In this document: positions 53,778 to 63,487 of the stretch, one piece after another
Layout of the letters: every line of letters starts with the position of its first letter
Position numbering within the stretch: the first letter of the stretch is position 1
Origin: Pseudomonas caspiana
Lineage (GTDB): Bacteria; Pseudomonadota; Gammaproteobacteria; Pseudomonadales; Pseudomonadaceae
Assembly: GCF_002158995.1 (NCBI RefSeq)
Contig: NZ_LOHF01000001.1
Coordinates: forward strand, 438,437-502,436
Reading direction: 5' to 3'
Length of the DNA stretch: 64,000 bases
The notes under the pieces: model-generated
What the model was told of the DNA's origin: nothing
Databases searched by the model: none
The model's input: the letters and a program-made list of their open reading frames with translations, nothing else
Translations under genes and position numbers: made by a program

Positions 53778-54980
53778 TCAACGGCTGGCGCGGTGAGTGC
53801 GCTGTAACACCAGGATTCGCGACAGCAACTCGTCGCGATCCATGTAGCAACCGCGCAGATGCCGTAGTCCGCTGGACTGGTCGAACGCTTGGCGCGCATG
53901 CATCGTACGCCGGTTATCGAAGCACCACATCTCACCGGCATTCAGGCGTTTGCGAACAATGAACTCCGGCTGGCGGGCCATTGCGCTGAATTTTCGATAC
54001 GCTTGGTAGAACGCAGGCATGTCTCGCTCGGCGACGTCAAATGGAGCACGCAGCCAGTTAGCCAGGCGAATTTCGCTAACCTCACTGCGCGCGTTGAGGC
54101 CAATGATCGGAGCCAGACTGCGGTAATCGCTCTGCGGGGCTTTGTTACGGAAGCTTACCGGGGTCTGTGTCAGCAGTTCGAAATCCGCTGGATGCTCAAG
54201 CCGCAGGTGGTTGGCAATAGCAAAGCCATCGACAAAGGTGCTGTCACCTCCTGTGGCGTCGTTCACCAGGCAGTGCAGAAACTGAAGCCCCGGCTGCAAC
54301 TCACGAGTGGGCAAGTCAGTGTGATGCGGCAGCTCCAGCGCAGTGTAAGCGTTGCTGTTGACTGCCTCGACCTTGGTCCTTACCTCAAAGACCACACCGA
54401 AGTTGCTTTCGCGAATGAAAGAAATCCGTCGTGCTACGTGCTCCATGGTTTCTTCGCTGGTGGGCATGTTGATCATCCGAGTCAGCCCTATATCCCGGGC
54501 AGCGAGGAGCCAGTCAAGGAGTGCCTGATCGTCGGCCATGACCGAGGAATAATCGAACGTAGGAATTTCCAGGTCAGCCTGCCATATTTGCACCGTACGC
54601 TCGGCGCTCAAGCGTTCCTGACGGGATTTTTGGTCGTAGCCATGGGCTCGTAGCCAACCTGCACCGAACAGGCTCTGGTGCCCGTCAGACCAACGAATAG
54701 CGAGCTCGCTTTGCCCTATCACTGTAGCGTCGACGACAGATAGATCGACAGGTGTATCAGCGATCTCGAAGACCTGTTCGCGCGTTACCGGATGCACGCA
54801 TGCCGGACACGAACAGTTATCGCGCAGCCAATCGAAGTGGAACAGATTCTTGCGGCCATCATCCCACTGGACGGTCACGTTGCCAGACTCCAGATGACAG
54901 CTCTGAATCTGGCGGTTCGTGGCGAAGCTGCGCCAATCAGCTGCGAATTCCTCAACGGTTTGTTTCTGAACTGCGCTCAT
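53778..54980 (-). CDS. Gamma-butyrobetaine hydroxylase
   Basis: 400-residue Fe(II)/2-oxoglutarate dioxygenase that would turn gamma-butyrobetaine into L-carnitine. The ATG at 54980 follows GGAG by about 6 nt. The N-terminal GBBH domain has the zinc site LRDNCSCPACVHP; the catalytic domain has HHTDLPTREL (HxD) and RRTMHARQAF (distal His and Arg). Length and both domains match Pseudomonas GBBH. It sits just downstream of the carnitine genes cdhCAB, to which its product would feed, and 32 bp before the TmpA-like gene. Confidence 0.85.
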   Translation of the reverse strand: MSAVQKQTVEEFAADWRSFATNRQIQSCHLESGNVTVQWDDGRKNLFHFDWLRDNCSCPACVHPVTREQVFEIADTPVDLSVVDATVIGQSELAIRWSDGHQSLFGAGWLRAHGYDQKSRQERLSAERTVQIWQADLEIPTFDYSSVMADDQALLDWLLAARDIGLTRMINMPTSEETMEHVARRISFIRESNFGVVFEVRTKVEAVNSNAYTALELPHHTDLPTRELQPGLQFLHCLVNDATGGDSTFVDGFAIANHLRLEHPADFELLTQTPVSFRNKAPQSDYRSLAPIIGLNARSEVSEIRLANWLRAPFDVAERDMPAFYQAYRKFSAMARQPEFIVRKRLNAGEMWCFDNRRTMHARQAFDQSSGLRHLRGCYMDRDELLSRILVLQRTHRASR

Positions 54981-55010
54981 GATCATCTCCAAGAAAGATA
55001 ACTGCCGGGG

Positions 55011-55496
55011 TCAGGCTGGCAGCGCAATGCAGCGCCCCACAAACTGCGGGGTATTGCGCATGCCATGCTCGGCAGCAAGGGTGGATACCTGCAATTGAAC
55101 TGCGGGGTTGAAAGGCGCTGATTTCGGGCCGCTCATATCGACGTTCAGCCACATCTGCTCAGCGACAGCAGCAGCGTCTTTCGATCCCCGCCTATGCATG
55201 CTGAAGTACAGTTGCAGGCGTTTTTTGTCAGCGTTGAGTAGCTGCCAACGAACCTCCACTTCATCCCCACACTTGAGCTCATGCAGATAGTTCAAATGGC
55301 ACTCCAGGGTGAACATCGAATGCCCCGAGCGCTCACGACCTGTAGCGTCGAGACCCAGCCAATCGAGTAACGCGTCACCTGCAAAACTGAAGATCAACAG
55401 GTAGTAAGCGTCTCGCAGGTGACTGTTATAGTCCGTCCACTCAGCAAGTACCTGTCCTGACCAGAGGATTTCCGGGGCCTGTCGTACGTTGCTCAT
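55011..55496 (-). CDS. cdhB: Betainyl-CoA thioesterase CdhB-like (hotdog fold)
   Basis: 161-residue hotdog-fold thioesterase. The ATG at 55496 lies 5 bp after the cdhA stop; the long ORF upstream runs back into cdhA. Motif WTDYNSHLRDAYYLLIF has the Asp/Asn-His character of 4-hydroxybenzoyl-CoA-thioesterase relatives. In P. aeruginosa cdhB lies beside cdhA and the enzyme hydrolyses betainyl-CoA, formed when dehydrocarnitine is cleaved by CdhC, to glycine betaine. Position and size match. Confidence 0.8.
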   Translation of the reverse strand: MSNVRQAPEILWSGQVLAEWTDYNSHLRDAYYLLIFSFAGDALLDWLGLDATGRERSGHSMFTLECHLNYLHELKCGDEVEVRWQLLNADKKRLQLYFSMHRRGSKDAAAVAEQMWLNVDMSGPKSAPFNPAVQLQVSTLAAEHGMRNTPQFVGRCIALPA

Positions 55497-55501
55497 CGCA
55501 C

Positions 55502-56455
55502 TTAATCCTCGATTCCGTGGCGCGCTTTGGCCTGCGCAATGGTTTGCTGAATGGCCTGGAGGCAATCATCCCGATAACGCTCAAGCGCCTCGATGCTGCG
55601 GCCCGCTAACTGCTCCTCCGAACCGGTAACGATGCTATCCAACAACGCATCGGTGAGTTCCGGGGCCTGGAGATACGTCCACGGCAGCTTCAAAGCCGGG
55701 CCAAACTGGCGCATGAAATGGCGCATGCCCTCCTTTCCTCCAGCCAGTGAAAAGGTCATGAACGAGCCCATGAACGCCCAGCGCAATCCGCAGCCGAAAC
55801 GGACGGCATCATCAATTTCAGAGGGTGTCGCCACGCCGTCATTGATCATGTGCAGGGCTTCGCGCCACATGGACTCCATCAATCGGTCCGCGATAAAGCC
55901 CGGCACTTCATGACGCACGCGCAATGGATGCATGCCCAGAGTGCGATACACCTCCGTTGCGCGATCAAGACTTTCAGGCGAGGTGTTCACGCCTCCCACG
56001 ATCTCAACCAGCGGCAACAGATAGACCGGGTTGAACGGGTGAGCGACCAGGCAACGCTCTGGTATAGACGCGTCGGCAAAAAACTCAGATGGCAGCAACC
56101 CTGAGGTGGATGACGCAATGAGCGCATCTGTCGGGGCTGCGCGAGAGATTCTGGCGTGCAGGTCGATCTTCAACACAAGATTCTCAGGCGCGCTTTCTTG
56201 AACCAGCTCGGCCTGTGCGACACATTGCTCAACCGTGTCCGCCATGTGGAGGTTCGCTATCGCCTCTTCAAAGCTTAGGGTCGTATACGGCATCGTTGCC
56301 CAAGCGTTAGTAACGCGCTGAATAATTTGCGCTGGCGCATCCGCGGACGGATCCCAAGCGGTCACACTTAAACCGTTGGCCAGAAAACGCGCGACCCAGC
56401 CACTGCCTATAACACCCGCGCCGATGACGGCGACGTGTTTGACTGTCGAATGCAT
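55502..56455 (-). CDS. cdhA: L-carnitine dehydrogenase
   Basis: 317-residue 3-hydroxyacyl-CoA-dehydrogenase-fold enzyme that oxidises L-carnitine to 3-dehydrocarnitine with [12 protein letters not shown] (residues 12-20) is the NAD site; [29 protein letters not shown] (catalytic His and Asn region) and [16 protein letters not shown] follow. It is 28 bp downstream of cdhC, in the same order as P. aeruginosa. The ATG at 56455 is the natural start. Confidence 0.9.
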   Translation of the reverse strand: MHSTVKHVAVIGAGVIGSGWVARFLANGLSVTAWDPSADAPAQIIQRVTNAWATMPYTTLSFEEAIANLHMADTVEQCVAQAELVQESAPENLVLKIDLHARISRAAPTDALIASSTSGLLPSEFFADASIPERCLVAHPFNPVYLLPLVEIVGGVNTSPESLDRATEVYRTLGMHPLRVRHEVPGFIADRLMESMWREALHMINDGVATPSEIDDAVRFGCGLRWAFMGSFMTFSLAGGKEGMRHFMRQFGPALKLPWTYLQAPELTDALLDSIVTGSEEQLAGRSIEALERYRDDCLQAIQQTIAQAKARHGIED

Positions 56456-56483
56456 GATGCGGCCCTATGTGTGGGTGAATGAT

Positions 56484-57362
56484 TCAGACGAGATTCAGCG
56501 TCTTGCGCGCTTCTGTCGGCGTCTGAGGCGTGGCTCCCATTCGGGCGATCAGCTCAACGACTCGCTCGACCAATGAGCCGTTGCTCGCATAGACGCCTTT
56601 GTCGAGCCAAAGGTTGTCTTCCAGACCAACTCGGACATGCCCGCCCAGCAACATTGACTGAGCGGCCATTGGCATCTGCATGCGCCCGATGCCAAACGCA
56701 GACCACTGCACGCCCAATGGCAAATTGTCGACCATCGCTTTCATCGTTCCGGTGTCGGCGGGCGCTCCCCAGGGAATACCCAGGCAAAGCTGAAACATCG
56801 GGTCAATCAACAGACCTTCACGCAGCATCTGTTTGGCGAAACTCAGGTGGCCTGTGTCGAAGATTTCAAGTTCTGCCTTCACACCCAGTTCGGTGATTTT
56901 TTTCGCCCCCGCACGAAGTTGCGGAGGTGTCGCTACGTAGATGGTGTCGCCATCACCAAAGTTGAGCGTTCCACAGTCCAGAGTGCAGATGTCCGGAAGC
57001 AGCTCCTGCACATGCACCAGTCGCTCCAGTGGCCCCACCAGATCAGTGCCGGCACCAAAGTTCATGGGTGATTCATCTTGGCCAATTTCCAGGTCGCCCC
57101 CCATACCCGCTGTAAGGTTGACGATGACGTCTACCCCACTGCCGCGAATCAGCTCCATAACTTCGCGGTACAGGGCAGGGTCACGACTGGGCTTTCCCGT
57201 TTCGGGATCCCTGACATGGCAATGCACGATACTGGCGCCAGCATTAGCCGCTTCAATCGCCGCCTGTGCGATCTGTTTTGGCGTCACTGGGATAGCCGGG
57301 TGTTTGCCCGCGGTGTCGCCCGCGCCAGTCAGAGCGCATGTCACGATGACGTTTCTGTTCAT
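56484..57362 (-). CDS. cdhC: Dehydrocarnitine cleavage enzyme (BKACE family)
   Basis: 292-residue zinc enzyme of the beta-keto acid cleavage family (DUF849), which splits 3-dehydrocarnitine with acetyl-CoA into betainyl-CoA and acetoacetate. The ATG at 57362 begins [16 protein letters not shown], the family N-terminus. Metal site [18 protein letters not shown] (HxH); later [10 protein letters not shown] and [13 protein letters not shown]. First gene of the leftward carnitine operon, divergent from cdhR. Confidence 0.85.
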   Translation of the reverse strand: MNRNVIVTCALTGAGDTAGKHPAIPVTPKQIAQAAIEAANAGASIVHCHVRDPETGKPSRDPALYREVMELIRGSGVDVIVNLTAGMGGDLEIGQDESPMNFGAGTDLVGPLERLVHVQELLPDICTLDCGTLNFGDGDTIYVATPPQLRAGAKKITELGVKAELEIFDTGHLSFAKQMLREGLLIDPMFQLCLGIPWGAPADTGTMKAMVDNLPLGVQWSAFGIGRMQMPMAAQSMLLGGHVRVGLEDNLWLDKGVYASNGSLVERVVELIARMGATPQTPTEARKTLNLV

Positions 57363-57610
57363 GATCTCAACTATCCCTTCTCTCAACTGCGAATGGCCCG
57401 TGTTCCGCGCCAGAGCAGTGCAGTCTGTCAAGGCGCCGTAACGGGGCGGTCTTCAAATATGCCGTCAGCCATAGAGAGCTAAGTTACGCAAGGCCCACGT
57501 CCACAAACCGTAACTTAGCGCCGAGGATGGCGACTTTTGCGACATGCTTCAGGGTGTTTGGCTGAGGGCTTGCATACATGAAATGAAGTCCGTGCATGGA
57601 GGTGCTTGAG

Positions 57611-58573
57611 GTGTCGAGGTTATTCACTTTTTTGTTGATCCCCGGTTTCTCGATGATGGACTTCGCCGCCGTCGCCGAACCCTTGCGCTCGGCCAACCGG
57701 ATGGGTGGGGATTTGTACCGGTGGCGAACGATTAGCCAGGACGGCATGCCCGTGCCAGCCAGCAACGGGATGTCCATCGCGGTGGACGGACAGTTGTTGG
57801 AACTCGGCCCACAAGACACATTGATCCTGGTCGCCGCCTATGACCCGCTGGCCCTCATCAATACCGCGTTGGTGCAATGGCTGCGTCGACAGGACAAAGC
57901 GGGCGCGACGCTGGGTGGAATCGACACGGGTGCGTTCGTTCTTGCACACGCAGGCCTAATGAAAGGCTGCAGAATGACCGTTCATTGGGAGGCGATAGAC
58001 TCATTCATCGAGAGCTACCCCGGGTTGCACGTCAGCCACGAGTTGTACGAAATCGATGAGCGACGGCTGACATCGGCCGGGGGAACCTCGTCAATGGATT
58101 TGATGCTGGAGCTGATCGCTCAGGCTCATGGTTCTGAACTCGCCCTCAAGGTTTCAGAGCAGTTCGTCCATGGGCCCATTCGTGCCAGACAAGCACTGCA
58201 GCGGCTGGAAGCGCCGAAGCGTTACAACTTCAACAATCGTAAGATTCACGCGGTGATCGAGCGCATCGAACAGAATCTGGATAAAGACATGGACGTCGAC
58301 GAACTCGCCCGTGGCGTCTGTGTGACGCGACGACACCTGGAAAGGTTGTTCAGGGCAACGTTGCAGGTTTCCCCTGCCGAGTTCCGTCAACGCCTTCGAC
58401 TGGAGAAGGCCAGGCAACTGCTTCAGCAGAGTGATCTCTCGATTTTGCAAATAAGCGTCGCCTGCGGTTATGAATCACCCTCCTATTTCGCCCGATGCTA
58501 CAAAGAAAAATTCAGCTGCACGCCCCGTCAAGATCGCGCTGTGATGACGGGAAAATGGGCGACGCCAGCGTGA
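57611..58573 (+). CDS. cdhR: AraC-type regulator CdhR-like (GlxA subgroup)
   Basis: About 320-residue activator with an N-terminal DJ-1/PfpI-like domain (LFTFLLIPGFSMMDFAAV; GIDTGAFVLAHAGLM where a catalytic cysteine would lie) and a C-terminal AraC HTH domain (DVDELARGVCVTRRHLERLF; ILQISVACGYESPSYFARCYKE). This architecture is shared by CdhR and GbdR of P. aeruginosa. GTG 57611 has GGAGG 8 nt upstream; ATG 57596 is the alternative. Divergent from cdhC by about 250 bp; it should activate the operon in response to carnitine. Confidence 0.8.
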   Translation: MSRLFTFLLIPGFSMMDFAAVAEPLRSANRMGGDLYRWRTISQDGMPVPASNGMSIAVDGQLLELGPQDTLILVAAYDPLALINTALVQWLRRQDKAGATLGGIDTGAFVLAHAGLMKGCRMTVHWEAIDSFIESYPGLHVSHELYEIDERRLTSAGGTSSMDLMLELIAQAHGSELALKVSEQFVHGPIRARQALQRLEAPKRYNFNNRKIHAVIERIEQNLDKDMDVDELARGVCVTRRHLERLFRATLQVSPAEFRQRLRLEKARQLLQQSDLSILQISVACGYESPSYFARCYKEKFSCTPRQDRAVMTGKWATPA

Positions 58574-58817
58574 TTGATAGCCGCTCGCGACGTAGACGCG
58601 ATTAAGCAGGGACTCATTGCGAGAAAGCCTGCCAATGTTTTTCGGAATCTGATTGGCGATGCCCCTGTTGGAGGCCGACGACGCCGGCCGCAGGGTTTCA
58701 GCAAACCACCATTTCAGCGCTCCCGCCCTCCCTTAGTAAAATAATGTCACCAGTGGATCAGAATGACGAAGAATGTACCCCAGATCAGTCAGGTCTGGTT
58801 TATCAACGCAATACGGG

Positions 58818-59576
58818 TCATGAGCAGTACTCGGCACGTTGATGTTCGATCAATTTGAGCGCGGCTTGCCATCCCGTGAGGATGTAACGCCTCCCTTCCT
58901 CGTCGTCGGTGAATTGACCCGCGGTCAAAAGGCAAACTTCCTCTGAGGGGAAAACAAGCTTGCTGCCACCGGCCAACGCCTGGATTTGCGCCTGACAGGC
59001 GCGCTCAAGAAAATGGATCTCATGAAACGCTTCGGCCACGTTTCGGCCCGCCGCAAGCAGACCGTGGTTACGCAGGATCATCGCACGATGCGGGCCCAGA
59101 TCCGCGACAAGCCGCTCGCGCTCGCTCAGGCACAGCGCCACACCTTCGTAAGTGTGATAACCCAGTTTTCCGTAAAACTTGAGTGCATGCTGGGAGATGG
59201 GGAGCAAACCTTGCTCCTGAGCGGAGACAGCGATCCCTGCAGCCGTATGGGTGTGGATGACGCAATGAACGTCCGGGCGGGCCATATGAATTGCGGAGTG
59301 AATGGTGAACCCAGCCGCATTTACATAGACATCCTCCCGGCTGGATTCGATCCTGTTGCCGTCATAGTCGATCAGCACCAGATCGCTGGCTGTCATGTGG
59401 TCAAACAAAACGCCGTATCGATTTATGAGAAATCGATTTTCTGCGCCTGGGACGCGAAGACTGATATGCGTGTCGATCAAATCCGTCATGCGAAAGTGGG
59501 CAATCAGACGATAGAGTGCCGCTAGCTCACAACGCGCGCTCCACTCCTGGTCGGAAACGTCTCTTCGAGAAAGCAT
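58818..59576 (-). CDS. Class II aldolase/adducin-domain protein
   Basis: 252-residue protein with zinc ligands HTHTAAG (around residue 110) and ILRNHGLLAAG. AAGGAG precedes the ATG by 5 nt. The fold is shared by fuculose-phosphate aldolase and by adducin-like proteins of unknown activity. It lies between caiX and the 3' end of cdhR, 113 bp after caiX in the same direction. A link to carnitine catabolism is only positional. Confidence 0.8.
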   Translation of the reverse strand: MLSRRDVSDQEWSARCELAALYRLIAHFRMTDLIDTHISLRVPGAENRFLINRYGVLFDHMTASDLVLIDYDGNRIESSREDVYVNAAGFTIHSAIHMARPDVHCVIHTHTAAGIAVSAQEQGLLPISQHALKFYGKLGYHTYEGVALCLSERERLVADLGPHRAMILRNHGLLAAGRNVAEAFHEIHFLERACQAQIQALAGGSKLVFPSEEVCLLTAGQFTDDEEGRRYILTGWQAALKLIEHQRAEYCS

Positions 59577-59689
59577 GGGGACTCCTTGGACATTCGCGAT
59601 GGGTGCGGGATTGGTTCAGGAAGGGGCTAGATTCGACGCGGAATCACTCCTTCGCCCAAAGTCAGCGGGCATGCTCGGTCACAGATATC

Positions 59690-60628
59690 TCAGTTGGCTG
59701 CGATTGCCGCAGCATTACCGTTGTACTGAGTTACTCCCGCGAGCCACTCCTTGACCAGACCTGGATTGGAATCGAGAAAGTCCCGGGCAACTTTCATTGG
59801 ATCTTCCCGGTTCAGAATGCGCCCCATCATCTTCGCCTCTTGTGCACTGTTGAATTTCAGGTTACTGAGCAAACGAGCAGCATTCGGGCATTGCTGGGCA
59901 TAGTCGCCCCGCACCACAGTCCACACCGTTGCCTTACCCTCATCAGCCCCCATCATCCCGTCGCTTCCGGTGAGATAGGTCAGGTTGAATTGAATGTTCA
60001 TCGGGTGCGGTTTCCAGCCAACGAGTACGATGGCTTCCTTGCGATTTTCTGCGCGAGCCACAGCCGACAGCATGCCCGCCTCACTGGACTCAACGAGCTT
60101 GAAACCATCCAGATCAAAGCGCTTGGCATCAATGGCGGCTTGTAGCCTGCGATTGATATCAGTCCCCGGGTCTATGCCGTAGATTTTACCGCCCAGCTCC
60201 TTCTTGAATTTGTGGATATCCTGGAACGTACGAAGCCCCTTTTCGGCCAACCAGGTGGGCACCGCAAGCGTCATCTGGCCGTCTGCCAAACTGGGCTCGT
60301 CAAAAACCTTCACTTGAGCTTTGGAACGGAAAGGCTCGATGATCGAGTCGGCGGAAGGGCTCCAGTAACCCAGAAACGCATCCAGACGGTTATCGCGCAT
60401 TGCGCCAAAGATGATTGGCTGCGATGCAGAACTATCGGTCGTCTTGTAGCCTAAATCCTCAAAAAGAGTCCGCGCCACCGCAGTGGTAGCCGCCAGATCA
60501 GTCCACGCCATCATGCCAAAACGCACGGTTTCACATGAGGCTGCTTCGGCTGCAGTAGCGCCATTAGATGTTAGCGAAAGCGCAAATCCAGCCAGCAAAA
60601 ATTTGAAAGTATGCTTGCCGCGTTTCAT
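59690..60628 (-). CDS. caiX: Betaine/carnitine-type ABC substrate-binding protein (CaiX-like)
   Basis: 312-residue periplasmic binding protein. Signal peptide about 1-26, then CETVRFGMMAWTDLAATTAVA typical of the choline/betaine/carnitine OpuAC family; later LDAFLGYWSPSAD and VGWKPHPMNIQFNLTYL carry the aromatic residues that usually cage the quaternary amine. GGAG precedes the ATG. No permease or ATPase is adjacent; in P. aeruginosa CaiX also works with the separately encoded CbcWV permease/ATPase. Its place next to cdhR supports carnitine as ligand. Confidence 0.8.
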   Translation of the reverse strand: MKRGKHTFKFLLAGFALSLTSNGATAAEAASCETVRFGMMAWTDLAATTAVARTLFEDLGYKTTDSSASQPIIFGAMRDNRLDAFLGYWSPSADSIIEPFRSKAQVKVFDEPSLADGQMTLAVPTWLAEKGLRTFQDIHKFKKELGGKIYGIDPGTDINRRLQAAIDAKRFDLDGFKLVESSEAGMLSAVARAENRKEAIVLVGWKPHPMNIQFNLTYLTGSDGMMGADEGKATVWTVVRGDYAQQCPNAARLLSNLKFNSAQEAKMMGRILNREDPMKVARDFLDSNPGLVKEWLAGVTQYNGNAAAIAAN

Positions 60629-61180
60629 GAGTCATTTCTCCGACCAAGACTAAACGGAGACAGAAATTAAGAGCCAAGATGTGCAGGTTCTGTTTTTTCA
60701 AGCTCAGTGGAAGCTCGAGCCGCTCTGTTGGCGACAGGTCTACATTACGAAGCGAAGAAAGAGAAAAACCCTAAAAGCGCGGCTCAAACTCAGATTTTTG
60801 CGACATTCAAGAATTTGGACGAATAGGCCAATGGGGTGAGCATCAGTATCCCCTTGCGACTGGCCATGAAATTGACAGAGTCGTCCTCGTGGTCGGCAGC
60901 GGTGTGAGGAATTACAACGTCCGTGAGCGTATGGGTGTTCGCTGCATAATTAACTCTTGCGGGCGCTGCGCAGAACGCTCGACTGGGCTTACCCGGATCA
61001 ACAGCGTTGGGGAGCAGTTGGTCGCACAGAAACCTCGTTACCGCAACGTAATCGATCTTTAAAAACGTGCTGTTTCTACTTGGCTCGGGCACGATTGTCT
61101 CTACCCGCTATCGAAGTGATCAAGCGGATTGCCGGTGGGCAGCAATCCGCTACGACTCGATGCAGTTGCTTTGCTACAGG
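60629..61180. other. Intergenic region, no recognised gene
   Basis: About 550 bp between caiX and the chemoreceptor gene. A minus-strand ORF (60790-61092) is open but shows no familiar motif, ribosome-binding site or leader. The caiX promoter is probably near 60650-60780; no clear hexamers were identified. Confidence 0.45.
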
Positions 61181-62536
61181 CTAACCGACCCAACTGACGG
61201 CGGTTTTGGGAATCACTTCTGACTCGTCGAGCTTGGAGGCGAACATACTCACCGCTTCTACGGCGTCGCTGGTTCCGCTGCGAATCTGCAGGATCACTGA
61301 GCCAGCCTGATCCGCCAGGCTAACGCCGCGTTTTGCTCCCTCCTGTGTGGCGTTCATGCTGGCGACTGCATCACGGGTTTCAGAAAGGATCTTGCCGATC
61401 ATTTCAGCGATTTCCGCAGTCGAGCGGCTGGTACGTCCCGCCAGTTGCCGTACTTCGTCGGCCACTACCGCAAAGCCTCGGCCCTGATCGCCCGCTCGTG
61501 CCGCTTCGATAGCGGCGTTAAGGGCCAGCAGGTTGGTCTGATCAGCGATCCCGCGAATAGTATTGACGATGGCCGTGATCTGTTCGGAACGTTGACCCAG
61601 TTGACCGACAAGCCGGGCCGACGCGCCGATGTTATCGGCAATCTGGCGCATCTCCAGCGCGGTTTCCTGAATGACCTGAGCACCCTGTTCGGCAACTTTT
61701 TCGGTTTCCGCAGAAATATGGTACGCCCGGGAAGCACCGCGTGAGTCCTCTTCGAAGCGCTCGATGCGCTCGGTAATATCACTGGCGAATTTGATGACCT
61801 TGACCAATTTACCGTCAGCGTCATAGACCGGGTTATAGGTCGCTTCCAGCCAGACTATCCGTCCGTTCTTTCCGATACGTTTGAACTGGCCACCAAAAAA
61901 CTCACCTGCGTTCAATCGACGCCAGAAGTCGCTGTATTCGCTGCTATTGACCAGGCTCGGCTCGCAAAACAGGCGGTGGTGCTTACCCTTGAGGTCGTTC
62001 AGGGTGTAGCCCATGGTGTGCAGAAAATTATCGTTGGCCGAGACAATGTTGCCGGCGAGATCAAACTCAATAACCGCCATTGCGCGATCCAGTGCGGCCA
62101 GTTTGCCCTGCGTCAGCGCTTCCTGGGTGACTTTTGCAGTCACGTCCAGCGCATATTTGACGATCCTCAGCACTTGGCCACGCTCGTCGATCACCGGGTT
62201 GTAACTGGCTTCAAGCCAGACATTCTGCCCCGACGCGTTGATTCTCTGGAATGTGCCCGAGACGAACTTGCCGGCCCGCAGTTGCGCCCAGAACTGGCTG
62301 TAATCAGCGCTGCGAGTCAACGCAGGGGGGCAAAAGTCCCGATGCGATTTGTTGAGTAATTGCTCGGCGCGATAGCCCATTGCGGTGAGAAAGTTGTCGT
62401 TGGCCCGAAGTACTTTACCGTCCAGGCTAAACTCGACTACCGCCATGGAGCGGCCCAGTGCTTCAATCAATCCCTTATAACCCACGACTTCGGCCGTCCT
62501 GGCCGTCAGTTCATCTTTGAGCGATTTATTGAACAT
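61181..62536 (-). CDS. Soluble PAS-PAS methyl-accepting chemotaxis protein (BdlA-like)
   Basis: 451-residue cytoplasmic chemoreceptor without membrane segments. The ATG at 62536 has GAGGGT 7 nt upstream. Two PAS domains (about 30-135 and 150-260) with repeated [11 protein letters not shown] / [11 protein letters not shown] and [14 protein letters not shown] / [14 protein letters not shown] cores; then the signalling hairpin [41 protein letters not shown]. Layout and length resemble P. aeruginosa BdlA (biofilm dispersal) and Aer2-like energy sensors. PAS ligand not readable. Confidence 0.85.
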   Translation of the reverse strand: MFNKSLKDELTARTAEVVGYKGLIEALGRSMAVVEFSLDGKVLRANDNFLTAMGYRAEQLLNKSHRDFCPPALTRSADYSQFWAQLRAGKFVSGTFQRINASGQNVWLEASYNPVIDERGQVLRIVKYALDVTAKVTQEALTQGKLAALDRAMAVIEFDLAGNIVSANDNFLHTMGYTLNDLKGKHHRLFCEPSLVNSSEYSDFWRRLNAGEFFGGQFKRIGKNGRIVWLEATYNPVYDADGKLVKVIKFASDITERIERFEEDSRGASRAYHISAETEKVAEQGAQVIQETALEMRQIADNIGASARLVGQLGQRSEQITAIVNTIRGIADQTNLLALNAAIEAARAGDQGRGFAVVADEVRQLAGRTSRSTAEIAEMIGKILSETRDAVASMNATQEGAKRGVSLADQAGSVILQIRSGTSDAVEAVSMFASKLDESEVIPKTAVSWVG

Positions 62537-62719
62537 GGACCGACCCTCAGTGCTACCGCAAACGGATACATCTTCATCAGGTATCGGCGGACAATCCGGC
62601 AACTGAATTGCGCCCACATAATTATGTTTTGACGTCAATAAACGGATTGCTGGGAGCAGAGAAGCCTACGCCGCTTCGGGTGACCAGCGTGACTTCATTC
62701 CTTTGAGCCAGCGAGGTCC

Positions 62720-63385
62720 TTATCGGAGGGTTCTGTATATCTCGGAAACCACCTGCATCGTTGCGTCTTCGATGGCCCCTTCATTGCGGCATAAAAACCA
62801 GCCGTTATCTGAAACTGCTTGTTCGAACGCTTCGGTGCAGGTGACCTGTTCTTCCAGCGTATGGATCACAGTACTGCTCAGTCCGCGCCGTCGTGCTGCT
62901 GCCCTCGCCCAGGAAATATCCGGAGCGGTGACAACCCCTACATGCAGGTCCGGCACTCGCACGTTTCGATCAATGTTCAACTGCAGAATGTCTGCAAACG
63001 GGATTTGCCGGCGAAACGCGGCATCGGACGGGTACCACCGATCGATCAGGATGATGCTGCCTAGAGGCTGTGTAGCCAGCACGTGTCGAGATATCCAGGT
63101 ACGGCTATCAGCAAGGCGCTCACAAACCTCCAGCTCCAGATCCCAGGAGGGATTTCTGACGAGCCTGTTAACGAGCGTCATGGTTTCACGCCTGAAGGGA
63201 TCGCTTTTTTTCTCGCAAATCCGGATCACCTTTTTGTTATCTGCCCTCAGTACTTTCGTCACGGCTTCCAACAGTGTGGTTTTACCGGCTCCTTTGGGGC
63301 CATCCAGAGAAACAAACAGCGGACGATTCCTTCTTTCACACAACGATTGATAGTGTGACCACTTTAACCTTGTTCGGGTAATCAT
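62720..63385 (-). CDS. Thymidylate-kinase-like P-loop protein
   Basis: 221-residue nucleoside-monophosphate-kinase-fold protein. The P-loop is GPKGAGKTTL (about residues 30-39), with IILIDRWYPSDAAFRR as the DR(Y/W) substrate motif of thymidylate kinases. The start at 63385 is chosen over one 36 bp upstream that adds a poor leader. The housekeeping tmk is usually elsewhere next to holB, so this is probably a diverged paralogue; the substrate may not be dTMP. Flanked by chemoreceptor genes on the same strand. Confidence 0.7.
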   Translation of the reverse strand: MITRTRLKWSHYQSLCERRNRPLFVSLDGPKGAGKTTLLEAVTKVLRADNKKVIRICEKKSDPFRRETMTLVNRLVRNPSWDLELEVCERLADSRTWISRHVLATQPLGSIILIDRWYPSDAAFRRQIPFADILQLNIDRNVRVPDLHVGVVTAPDISWARAAARRRGLSSTVIHTLEEQVTCTEAFEQAVSDNGWFLCRNEGAIEDATMQVVSEIYRTLR

Positions 63386-63448
63386 CGCGACTGAGGCCGG
63401 ATGACCACTGCCCCGCTCCACTCAGCCACAGCTAAAGGCAAACCAGCT

Positions 63449-63472
63449 AAAGCCCCGTTTGTACGGGGCTTC
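63449..63472 (-). terminator. Rho-independent terminator-like hairpin
   Basis: AGCCCCGT and ACGGGGCT (63451-63458 and 63463-63470) form a GC-rich stem; on the minus strand it is followed by TTTAG. It lies just past the 3' end of the chemoreceptor gene at 63488, in the right orientation. The T-tract is short. Confidence 0.5.
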
Positions 63473-63487
63473 ATGAGCATCGCCACC

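Noticed and set aside
60790-61092. A 100-codon minus-strand ORF between caiX and the chemoreceptor
   Set aside because: No leader, motif, ribosome-binding site or operon context; not distinguishable from chance.
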